In this document: positions 41,773 through 49,765 of the stretch, in pieces
How the letters are laid out: each line of letters opens with the position of its first letter
How positions within the stretch are numbered: the stretch's first letter is position 1
NCBI RefSeq assembly: GCF_040372165.1
Contig: NZ_BAABWG010000003.1
Location: 62,001 to 126,000, forward strand
Length of the DNA: 64,000 nucleotides
DNA from: Hydrogenophaga sp040372165
GTDB lineage: Bacteria > Pseudomonadota > Gammaproteobacteria > Burkholderiales > Burkholderiaceae_C
Reading direction: 5' to 3'
Position numbers and translations under genes: made by a program
The notes under the pieces: generated by a model
Seen by the model: only the letters and a program-made list of their open reading frames with translations
Told to the model about the DNA's origin: nothing
Databases searched by the model: none

Positions 41773-42933
41773 ATGCCAGAGCGCATGGCCAGCGATGAGC
41801 TGGCCGCCTGGCTTCAAATGCTGTCGGTTCCCGGCCTCGGCCGGGGATACGCACGCCGCCTTCTGGCGGCGTTTGCGCTTCCACAGGCTGTATTTCGCCA
41901 GAACACAGATGCATTGACTGCCGTGGTAGGGCCCAAACTGGCCCGCGCCATGGTGCAGCACGTCGTTACCGAGGCGTCGGCCAGACTCATCGAACAGCAT
42001 CAGGGATGGCTGACGGCCAGCGATGCCCGAGCCCCCAGACAAGTGGTGGCCATGGGCGACCCGGCGTACCCGACAGAGCTGCTCGAAACCGCCGACCCTC
42101 CGCTTCTGCTGTTTGTCGAAGGGCAGCTCGACCTTCTCAAGCACCCGACCCGCCTGGCGATGGTGGGCAGCCGAAACCCCACGCCTCAGGGCGTCGAGAA
42201 CGCACGCGCTTTCTCGCACGCCTTGGCCAGCGCCGGCCTGTGTGTCGTCTCCGGGCTGGCCCGAGGCATTGACGGCGCTGCCCACGAGGGGGCACTGGAC
42301 GCCGCTGGTCCCACCATTGCGGTGGTCGGCACAGGGCTCGACCAGACCTACCCCAAGCGCCACGCGGGGCTGGCCGAGCGCATCGTGACCCAAGGTGGCG
42401 CGATTGTCAGCGAGTACCTGCTCGGCACACCACCCCTCGCAGCGCACTTTCCGCAACGCAACCGCATCGTCTCTGGCCTCAGCCAGGGCACGCTGGTGGT
42501 GGAAGCCACCTTGCAGTCAGGCTCCCTCATCACCGCGCGGCAGGCGCTCGAACAAGGCCGGGAGGTATTCGCCATTCCGGGCTCGATTCACGCCCCCCAG
42601 GTCAAGGGTTGCCATGCCTTGATTCGGCAAGGCGCGAAATTGGTGGAGTCGGCACAAGACGTGCTGGAGGATCTGAGACTGGCCCCCGCCAAGGGCGCGA
42701 AGAATCAAGACCCGTCACTTGGTGACCACTCGCAGCCCTCCTTGCTACCAGCAGAAGCGTGCGACAACTCCATCCTCGAGGCCATGGGCTTTGACCCCAT
42801 GGGACTGGATGCGATCCAGGCTCGCACGGGATTGGGAACAGCCAAACTGCAGGCGGATTTGCTGGAGCTGGAGCTGGATGGGGTGATTGCCCGGTTGCCA
42901 GGTGGGCTGTGGCAGAGGATGGGGACGGGCTGA
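41773..42933 (+). CDS. dprA: DNA-processing protein DprA
   Basis: Loads RecA on incoming single-stranded DNA during natural transformation. The 386 aa comprise a SAM-like N-terminal part (LQMLSVPGLGRGYARRLL), the Rossmann-like domain with VAMVGSRNPTPQGVENAR (read AMVGSRNPTPQG), SGLARGIDGAAHEGAL, GGAIVSEYLLGTPP, FPQRNRIVSGLSQGTLVVEA and GSLITARQALEQGREVFAIPG, and a C-terminal winged-helix DML1-like domain. It starts 6 bp after the LysM gene, so the two are probably co-transcribed. Suggests competence in this organism, though other com genes are not in the window. Confidence 0.95.
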   Translation: MPERMASDELAAWLQMLSVPGLGRGYARRLLAAFALPQAVFRQNTDALTAVVGPKLARAMVQHVVTEASARLIEQHQGWLTASDARAPRQVVAMGDPAYPTELLETADPPLLLFVEGQLDLLKHPTRLAMVGSRNPTPQGVENARAFSHALASAGLCVVSGLARGIDGAAHEGALDAAGPTIAVVGTGLDQTYPKRHAGLAERIVTQGGAIVSEYLLGTPPLAAHFPQRNRIVSGLSQGTLVVEATLQSGSLITARQALEQGREVFAIPGSIHAPQVKGCHALIRQGAKLVESAQDVLEDLRLAPAKGAKNQDPSLGDHSQPSLLPAEACDNSILEAMGFDPMGLDAIQARTGLGTAKLQADLLELELDGVIARLPGGLWQRMGTG

Positions 42934-43021
42934 GAGCTCTGGCCTTTCGCACGCTGAGGCGACTCGTAGAACTGTGCTACCTGCCGCTGCTGCCTCATTC
43001 TCAAGCATCCTCCTGTTTCAC

Positions 43022-43536
43022 GTTTTTTTCTTTTCCCCCCCCCCTATCCCCCCAACCCCCTTTCCACCCCGCCGGGCGGAAAGGGGGAGCTTTCATTTGG
43101 CTTCTGGTCTCCGACTCGGCTTCTACGGCTCGACGCGTCGCCACCGTGGTTGGGGGTACATGCATTTCGTTGAGGCTGTCGTAGGCGTCTCGGTGTCGGT
43201 CTTCACGCCCACGGCGCCCAGCTGACTTTGCCGCTTTGCGGCTTGTCAGTTGGGCGCTGGCTTCGCGTGTTGCAAATCTGCTGGAAGTTGCGTCTCTCGC
43301 CAGCAGCGTGCCAACAAGCCGCGCAGCGGCAACGGTGGCAGGCTGCCGTGGGCGAACCATGAGCAGGCGAGGTCTCTACGACAGCGGTGGAGAAACCGTG
43401 GTGAGCCAGAAGCAGTGGCAACCTCCCGCCAGTAGCCACCCGTCCAACTCGCAGAAGTCGAATGTTTAAAGGCTCCCCTTTCCGCCCCGGCGGGGGTGGA
43501 AAGGGGCGGGGGGGATAGGGGGGGAAGAAAAAAGCA
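43022..43536 (+). repeat. Long composite intergenic repeat, copy 3 (diverged, both arms complete)
   Basis: Homologous to the copies at 7127 and 22545 but lacking the acyl-CoA-dehydrogenase-derived start. C-rich left end (43034-43083) pairs with the G-rich right end (43477-43524). Inner arms are CTGTCGTAGG 43176-43185 with TCTACGACAG 43375-43384, and the CGCCCACGGC-type arm with GCCGTGGGCG 43345-43354. The hairpin GCGCCCAGCTGAC 43214-43226 pairs with GTCAGTTGGGCGC 43245-43257. Here the right half is a near mirror of the left over its whole length. Together with the flanks it fills the 809-bp gap between dprA and the DUF1631 gene; no gene is seen. Confidence 0.88.
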
Positions 43537-43647
43537 ACGAAATAAGAAAGGGAGCTTGAAGGCAAACACCACGGCGGGGCAAGTCCGCGACTGGTTCACA
43601 AAGCTGAACCTTCAGGCGTCAACCCACCGCTGAAGGCAAACAAACCC

Positions 43648-43741
43648 CTCCATCCGAGATTGCGACGGATCCGGGTTTCCCGGTCCGTACGCAACGTCCC
43701 TCAGTGGGGGACGGCGCGCAGCGCCGCAGGGGGCGTCCTAG
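43648..43741. repeat. Short palindromic repeat abutting the DUF1631 stop codon
   Basis: GACGGATCCGGGTTTCCCGGTCCG, in two blocks here as GGATCCGGGTTTCCCGG and then CCCTCAGTGGGGGACGGCGCGCAGCGCCG, matches the unit in the right arm of the long repeats and those at 26895-27045. It ends two bases before the stop codon of the convergent-reading DUF1631 gene and may act as its transcript end. Confidence 0.7.
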
Positions 43742-43742
43742 C

Positions 43743-46121
43743 TCAGTCAAACAGTCGTTCGGGATTCGCTTCCAGCTTCGCCATCGCATCCCGCGTGGCC
43801 CGCACGGTCAGGGTTTCTTCCTCGCTTGGCAGGAGCAAGCCCGCCTGGAGGTAAGACGCCACCCGGGTGGCCTGGACGAGATAGCAACGGCCGGAATTGG
43901 TCACAAACATGTACAGCTGCCCGCGCTCACTGCGCCAGGCCAGTTGCACGCTGTTCAGACGGCTGTTGTGGTCCAGGCTGAACCACGAACCGATCTGCAG
44001 CTCGGCCGCCCAGGCGCGCATGGCGGCATTGGGCTGGCTGCCACCCTGGTTGATGACCTCGATGTTGCTGGCATCGACACCCGTGATCATCTCGATGCTG
44101 TCGTTGTCGAGATCCAGGTCGCCCACACCGCTCTCGGGCAGGAACTCCTCGAGATTGGACAGGCGTTCGGCCAGGTGGTCCAGACTCTCCTGCGGGATCG
44201 GGTCAGTGCGTGACATGAAGGCCTCAGCCAACGTATCGCTGATGCGCTTGATGTGCCCGTCCTGCACACTGGGAGGCAGGCCCAGCAGGCCCATGCCATG
44301 TCGCATGCGCTGCAGCACGTTGGGCAACTGCTGGATCACACGGGCGCGATCATTGCGGTCAGGTTTGGCGCTCGCTGCCCAGAGGAGTTCGGACGCCACC
44401 TGCTTGAGGGACTGGGTCTCTTCATGCTTGAGGCCATGCTTCACGCTGGCCACCGCCAGCACATCCACCCAGACATGGAACAGGAAGTCGCGCACCTCAT
44501 CTCGCACGGGCATGTCGTCGAGCAGCTTGCGCAGCTCGATGGTGTACTGAACAGAGAGCGTTTCCTTTTGCTCGATCTGCTGTGCCACAGACACAAACTT
44601 CTTCGCCGGTGTCTTTTCGCTCAGATAGGTCGACAAGAACTTCTGGAACTCGTCGTAGACAAGCTGGAAAACTCGGCGGCCGGTCTCCGGGTATTGTTCG
44701 ATCACCTGCACGATGCGTTTGATCTCGGCCTCCAGGGCTTCCGAGGCGATGTCGGATTCAAACCCCATCACGCACGCACCCATGCGGTCGATCAGGCGTC
44801 GGGCCGGATGTTGCAAGGCGCTGAAAAATTCAGGTTCGGCCAGTGCCACACGCAGCACCGGAATCTGAAGACGCGCAAACCAGACCCGGACACTCGGCGG
44901 AATCCGCTCTTCGGCCAGGATGCTCTGGAACATCAGGGCCACCACTTCCACAATGGCCTTCTCAGAGTGGGTTTCTGCAGCTTCCTTGAGATCACGCGTC
45001 CGCTCACGCAGGGCCTCGCTGGCCTGCTTGACCTGCTGGGTGCCGATGACCATGGGCGCTGAGCCCGAAGCACCGCCCAGCGCAGAGGTGGACGTGCTGA
45101 CCACGGGTTTGGCGCGCTGAATCGCCTGTTGCAGGCGCGGCGACGTTGGCAGCAGTTGGGTGGCTTCGAAGTCGTCACCGACCTTGTCAGCCAGGAAACG
45201 CCTCAAGCGCCCGACCACCCCTTGAGCACGCATTTTCGCGCGCGCCAGGGGCGAGGCACTGGTCATCAGCCGTGTCTCTTCGTGTACGCCAACGTCTGTG
45301 CCGCCCAGATTGGCCGGTGATTGAGCGCCGCTGCGGCGGCTGCCGGCGTTGTATGACGTGCCCCCCGAACCACGGGTGGACGACCCCATCACCGACTGCT
45401 CACCACGCCCAGATGCGACTTCGTCGGTACGCTTAGCCTGGTCGCGTGGGCTGGCCGGTTGTCCGCTCCCCGCCTTTCGGCGGACCATGTCCTGCAGGTT
45501 GATTTCCTTCATCACGCCGCTGGCGACGAGGAATTCATTGGCTTTTTTGTAGGACGTGAGCAGATGGCGGGAGAGGAAATCGGCAATCGTGTCCTGCACC
45601 AGCTGCCACGCTTCCCGGGACATGTCGCAATCGAGCCATTGGTCAACCAGCAGGCGGGTCACCACATCAGGCAGCAGCACATCGTCACGCGCGAGCTCCT
45701 GGCGATTCTCCAGATGCTGAACACGCAAGCGCAGATCGTTGAGTTCGGAGGATGCCAGATCGAGCACCTTCATGGCCAGACGAGAGGCCATGATCTGGTC
45801 GTCCATGGCCCCTTCAGCCAACAGCTCCAGTCTGCCTGGCGCGGAGTTGCGTGCACCTCCGGCACTGCGCTGAGGCAACAGCGTGCGTTGCAGCGCTTTG
45901 CGGCTCTTGGCCAGCCAGTCATTCTGCTGTTTCTGAAACGCCATCCAGGCATCGCGCCGCTCCTGAACCTCCGGAGCAGAACCCGGCATGTCGATCAGCT
46001 CGGACAGCTTGGCCGATACCACCTTGACCAGGTCAGGCAAACCGCGCCCGACATGGACAACAAAATGCTCACGCGCCTGCTTGGCGAGTGACGATACATG
46101 CTGATCGGTTGGCAAAGCCAT
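43743..46121 (-). CDS. DUF1631 family protein
   Basis: A 792-aa cytoplasmic protein, mostly helical and highly charged, with no TM segment or signal peptide. It matches my recollection of the DUF1631 family, long proteins found in beta- and gamma-proteobacteria and of unknown function. Recognisable blocks are DQIMASRLAMKVLDLASSELNDLRLRV near 110-135, LLVDQWLDCDMSREAWQLVQDTIADFLS near 155-185, a low-complexity Ser/Gly-rich linker (about 225-290), and IPPSVRVWFARLQIPVLRVALAEPEFF. The C-terminus is LQIGSWFSLDHNSRLNSVQLAWRS, which resembles a PilZ-like barrel. The C-terminal similarity hints at c-di-GMP or cell-surface regulation, but this is a weak inference. Confidence 0.78.
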   Translation of the reverse strand: MALPTDQHVSSLAKQAREHFVVHVGRGLPDLVKVVSAKLSELIDMPGSAPEVQERRDAWMAFQKQQNDWLAKSRKALQRTLLPQRSAGGARNSAPGRLELLAEGAMDDQIMASRLAMKVLDLASSELNDLRLRVQHLENRQELARDDVLLPDVVTRLLVDQWLDCDMSREAWQLVQDTIADFLSRHLLTSYKKANEFLVASGVMKEINLQDMVRRKAGSGQPASPRDQAKRTDEVASGRGEQSVMGSSTRGSGGTSYNAGSRRSGAQSPANLGGTDVGVHEETRLMTSASPLARAKMRAQGVVGRLRRFLADKVGDDFEATQLLPTSPRLQQAIQRAKPVVSTSTSALGGASGSAPMVIGTQQVKQASEALRERTRDLKEAAETHSEKAIVEVVALMFQSILAEERIPPSVRVWFARLQIPVLRVALAEPEFFSALQHPARRLIDRMGACVMGFESDIASEALEAEIKRIVQVIEQYPETGRRVFQLVYDEFQKFLSTYLSEKTPAKKFVSVAQQIEQKETLSVQYTIELRKLLDDMPVRDEVRDFLFHVWVDVLAVASVKHGLKHEETQSLKQVASELLWAASAKPDRNDRARVIQQLPNVLQRMRHGMGLLGLPPSVQDGHIKRISDTLAEAFMSRTDPIPQESLDHLAERLSNLEEFLPESGVGDLDLDNDSIEMITGVDASNIEVINQGGSQPNAAMRAWAAELQIGSWFSLDHNSRLNSVQLAWRSERGQLYMFVTNSGRCYLVQATRVASYLQAGLLLPSEEETLTVRATRDAMAKLEANPERLFD

Positions 46122-46213
46122 TGTTTCAGTATGACACGAAAGGCGTTCGGACCCCGACTCTAACCCGGTTTCAGCGCCCTGTTATTTCTTCTTTTTGGCA
46201 GACTTGCGACAGG

Positions 46214-47167
46214 TCACACGACAGCGCCCGCGTTCGGATCATCTGGATCGTCCGCTTTGCGGGCAGCCGGCTGGATCAGGTCTTCCCTGCGAATGCCAAG
46301 CCACATGCCGATCGCCGCAGCCACAAAGATAGACGAATAGATGCCGAACAGGATGCCGATGGTCAGGGCCAGCGCGAAATAGTAGAGGGTCGCGCCGCCA
46401 AAAAGCAACATTGACAGGACCATGATCTGGGTCGAACCATGGGTGATGATGGTCCGGCTGATGGTCGAGGTGATGGCGTGATCGATCACTTCGGTGGTCG
46501 ACATCTTGCGCTGGCGCCGGAACGTCTCGCGGATCCGGTCAAAAATCACCACCGATTCGTTGACCGAGTAGCCCAGCACAGCCAGCACGGCAGCCAGCAC
46601 AGCCAGTGAGAACTCCCACTGGAAGAAGGCGAAGAAGCCCAGGATGATCACCACGTCGTGCAGGTTGGCCAGGATGGCCGAAACGGCGTACTTCCATTCA
46701 AAACGGAAGGCCAAGTAGATCATGATGCCAACGATGACAAGGCCCAGCGCAATCAAGCCGCTCTCGACCAGTTCAGAGCCGACCTGAGGCCCGACAAACT
46801 CGACCCGGTTCCGCTCGACATCCGGGTTCTGGGTCTTGAGCGCGGCCATCATCTCTTCACTCTGCTGGCTGGCCGTACGTCCTTCCACGGGCGGGAGTCG
46901 CAGCAGGACAGCCGTGGAAGAGCCGAAGTTCTGTACGGGTACCTCTTTGTAGCCCTGCGCTTCGACCACTTGGCGGATCGCGGGCAGGTCGGCCGCCTCT
47001 TTGTAGGCAAGCTCCATCACCGTGCCGCCGGTGAACTCGACCGACAGGTTGAGCCCGCGGGTGACAAGAAAGAAGACGGCAGCGATGAAAGTAAGCCCTG
47101 AAATCACGTTGAAGATCAACGCGTTCTTCATGAACGGGATATCGCTGCGGATTCTGAAGAATTCCAT
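46214..47167 (-). CDS. secF: Protein translocase subunit SecF
   Basis: RND-type inner-membrane partner of SecD that uses the proton gradient to pull proteins through SecYEG. The 317 aa have six TM helices, a periplasmic P4-like domain with GLNLSVEFTGGTVMELAY, and the conserved block VLGYSVNESVVIFDRIRETFR with the Asp/Arg pair in TM4, then TRTIITHGSTQIMVLSMLLFGG (quoted in part ISRTIITHGSTQ). RBS AGGA is present. Sixty-six bp after secD, same operon. Confidence 0.97.
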   Translation of the reverse strand: MEFFRIRSDIPFMKNALIFNVISGLTFIAAVFFLVTRGLNLSVEFTGGTVMELAYKEAADLPAIRQVVEAQGYKEVPVQNFGSSTAVLLRLPPVEGRTASQQSEEMMAALKTQNPDVERNRVEFVGPQVGSELVESGLIALGLVIVGIMIYLAFRFEWKYAVSAILANLHDVVIILGFFAFFQWEFSLAVLAAVLAVLGYSVNESVVIFDRIRETFRRQRKMSTTEVIDHAITSTISRTIITHGSTQIMVLSMLLFGGATLYYFALALTIGILFGIYSSIFVAAAIGMWLGIRREDLIQPAARKADDPDDPNAGAVV

Positions 47168-47233
47168 GGAAGTGTCCTGGCGAATTCGCTAATGAGGCTG
47201 TTGAAGCAAACGGGTCTGTTGCAGGCTGGCCGA

Positions 47234-49108
47234 TCAGACGGCGCCCGGCGCCTTGGGTGTGTTTTTCCAGACGGTGCCGATGGAGATCGACTTGAGTTTC
47301 TTGTGGCGGCCATACCAGAGGTTGGCCAGGCCACGCGAGAACACCACCGAAGAGAACATGCTGGTGATGATGCCCACACAGTGCACCACGGCAAAACCCT
47401 TGACCGGTCCGGAGCCAAAGATGAACAGAGCGATACCGGCAATCAGGGTGGTGACGTTGGAGTCGAGAATCGTGCCCCATGCGTGCTCGTAGCCGGCGCT
47501 GATCGCGGTCTGCGGCGCAGAGCCATTGCGCAACTCCTCGCGAATGCGCTCGTTGATCAGCACGTTGGAATCGATGGCCATGCCCAGCGCCAGCGCCATG
47601 GCGGCGATACCGGGCAAGGTCAGCGTGGCCTGCAGCATCGACAGAATGGCCACCAGAAGAACGAGGTTCACCGCCAGCGCGAGGCTGGAGAACACGCCGA
47701 ACATTGCGTAGTAGATGCACATGAACACCACGATGACCAGGAAACCCCAGATCACGCTGTTGAAGCCTTGCTCGATGTTCTGCTTGCCCAGGCTCGGGCC
47801 CACCGTGCGCTCTTCGATGATGTCCATCGGTGCGGCGAGCGAACCGGCCCGCAACAGCAAGGCGGTATCGTGCGCTTCTGCCGTGGACATGGCGCCGCTG
47901 ATCTGCACTTGGCCTCCACCAATCTCGGTGCGGATGACGGGCGCGGTCACGACCTTGCCCTTGCCCTTTTCGAACAGGATGATGGCCATGCGCTTGTTGA
48001 TGTTGGCGCCGGTCACATCACGGAAGATACGGGCACCCTTGGAATCGAGCCGGAGGTGAACAGCGGGTTGGCCGTTGTTGTCAAAGCCGGCTTGCGCGTC
48101 GGTGAGGTTTTCGCCGGTCAGAATGACTTCGCGTTTGACGATCACGTCACGGCCATCGGTCGAGGGGTAGCGCTCGGCCCCGAACGGCACCGGGCCCGTT
48201 CCACGCTCTGCCGACCGCCCTTCAGCGCTTTCGTCCACGAGCCTGACCTGCAATGTGGCGGTACGACCGATGATGTCCTTGGCCTTGGCCGTGTCTTGCA
48301 CGCCAGGGAGCTGCACCACGATCCGGTCGGCACCTTGCTGCTGGATCACCGGCTCGGCCACGCCGAGTTCGTTGACCCGGTTGTGCAGCGTCGTGATGTT
48401 CTGCTTGAGGGCCTGCTCCTGAATGGTTCTGGCCGACTCGGGGCGCAGGCTGGCGACCACCGTGGCACCGCCATCGCCGGCTTGTTCGTCGAGCGTGAGA
48501 TCCGAGAAGTCCTTGTCGATCAGCTTGCGGATTTCTTCTGCGGTTTCAGCGTCCCGAGCCTGGATGGTGATGGTCTGGCCCTTGAGCGTCATACCGTTGT
48601 TGCGGATGCGGGCCTCCCGCATCGCCGTGCGCAAGTCGCCGACAAACGCGTCCGAGCGCTGGTCCAGAGCCGCCTGCATGTCGACTTGCAGCATGAAGTG
48701 CACACCACCCCGAAGATCGAGGCCGAGGTACATCGGCTGCGCGTTCAGGGATCGCATCCATTGCGGCGCCAGTGGCTCCAGGTTCACCGCGACCAAAAAG
48801 TCAGGCTCCTGGCTGGCTTGATTCAGGCCGGCGTCGATCACGTCCCTGGCCTTGAGCTGGGTGTCTTCGTCGGCGAACCTCGCCTTGATCGAGTTGCCTT
48901 CGCGCGCGATGTTGACGGCCTGGATGCTCTTGGCTTCCAGCAGGGACGCCACCTGCGTCACGGTGTTGTCGTCCACCACGACGGTGGAGCTGGCACTCGA
49001 GACTTGAACCGACGGCGCCGAACCAAACAGGTTGGGTGCGGCGTACAAGAGGCCGACGACGAGCGCCACGGCGATGATGGCGTATTTCCAGAGCGGGTAT
49101 CGGTTCAT
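47234..49108 (-). CDS. secD: Protein translocase subunit SecD
   Basis: The 624-aa protein has TM1 (KYAIIAVALVVGLLYAAP), a large periplasmic part with P1 (YLGLDLRGGVHFMLQVD) and P4 regions, and five C-terminal TM helices including GIAAMALALGMAIDSNVLINERIREEL with the conserved Asp. It assists late steps of protein export together with SecF and YajC. The ATG is that of MNRYPLWKYA; the frame above it lacks homology. A 147-bp gap to yajC contains the palindrome GCCAGCCGGCTGGC, which might modulate relative expression. Confidence 0.97.
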   Translation of the reverse strand: MNRYPLWKYAIIAVALVVGLLYAAPNLFGSAPSVQVSSASSTVVVDDNTVTQVASLLEAKSIQAVNIAREGNSIKARFADEDTQLKARDVIDAGLNQASQEPDFLVAVNLEPLAPQWMRSLNAQPMYLGLDLRGGVHFMLQVDMQAALDQRSDAFVGDLRTAMREARIRNNGMTLKGQTITIQARDAETAEEIRKLIDKDFSDLTLDEQAGDGGATVVASLRPESARTIQEQALKQNITTLHNRVNELGVAEPVIQQQGADRIVVQLPGVQDTAKAKDIIGRTATLQVRLVDESAEGRSAERGTGPVPFGAERYPSTDGRDVIVKREVILTGENLTDAQAGFDNNGQPAVHLRLDSKGARIFRDVTGANINKRMAIILFEKGKGKVVTAPVIRTEIGGGQVQISGAMSTAEAHDTALLLRAGSLAAPMDIIEERTVGPSLGKQNIEQGFNSVIWGFLVIVVFMCIYYAMFGVFSSLALAVNLVLLVAILSMLQATLTLPGIAAMALALGMAIDSNVLINERIREELRNGSAPQTAISAGYEHAWGTILDSNVTTLIAGIALFIFGSGPVKGFAVVHCVGIITSMFSSVVFSRGLANLWYGRHKKLKSISIGTVWKNTPKAPGAV

Positions 49109-49255
49109 GGCGGGCGGGGACTGATGGGTCCGTACAAACGCGTGGGTTTCAGGTGCGGGGCCAGCCGGCTGGCCGGCACGCATTGCTCTCGCAAGCGAGG
49201 TTGGAGCGTTGCCAGCCGGTTTTGTTCAAACCAGCCGGTGCGCTCCGGCTTTCGC

Positions 49256-49582
49256 TCAGGGCTTGAGCGTGCCCTTGGGCAGCACCTGAACCACGGCGGT
49301 GCGCTGCATCTGCACCACCACGTTCTCGGCCACTTCAACGCTCACATAGGTTTCTGCAACCTTGGTGACCTTGCCCACAACGCCGCCAGCGGTCACGACT
49401 TCATCGCCTTTGGCCAGGGCTTCGATCATGGCCTTGTGCTCTTTCTGGCGCTTCATCTGAGGGCGAATCATGATGAAGTACAGGACACCGAACATGGCGA
49501 TCAGTGGCAGGAAGCTCATCAGGGAACCGGCGGTGTCGCCACCGGCAGCAGCCGTCTGGGCGTAGGCAGAGGAAATAAACAC
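49256..49582 (-). CDS. yajC: Preprotein translocase subunit YajC
   Basis: Small membrane protein of the SecDF-YajC complex, 108 aa. One TM (LMSFLPLIAMFGVLYFIMIRP) is followed by the family block QMKRQKEHKAMIEALAKGDEVVTAGGVVGKV. The start is a GTG with GGAG 7 nt upstream. The N-terminus has the alanine-rich YAQTAAAGGD typical of beta-proteobacteria. Confidence 0.96.
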   Translation of the reverse strand: MFISSAYAQTAAAGGDTAGSLMSFLPLIAMFGVLYFIMIRPQMKRQKEHKAMIEALAKGDEVVTAGGVVGKVTKVAETYVSVEVAENVVVQMQRTAVVQVLPKGTLKP

Positions 49583-49765
49583 TGGATAACTCCGTTGGAC
49601 TTGAATCGTTCATTCACGACCCTGGCTGTCCGAGCGGCGCGCAGCAACGCACCGACCAAGCCAGCTTGGCCGAATCCAGCATTGTAAAGCGCGGGGCCCG
49701 ACCGCCAACCGGCACGGCCCAAGAGTCCCGCGCATCAGAAAGGGCGAGGCGGGAGTGCTGCCTCG

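Noticed and set aside
47192..49687. 831-codon plus-strand frame opposite secD/yajC
   Set aside because: Spans two real genes and their gap, with His/Asp-rich shadow composition; no homology seen.
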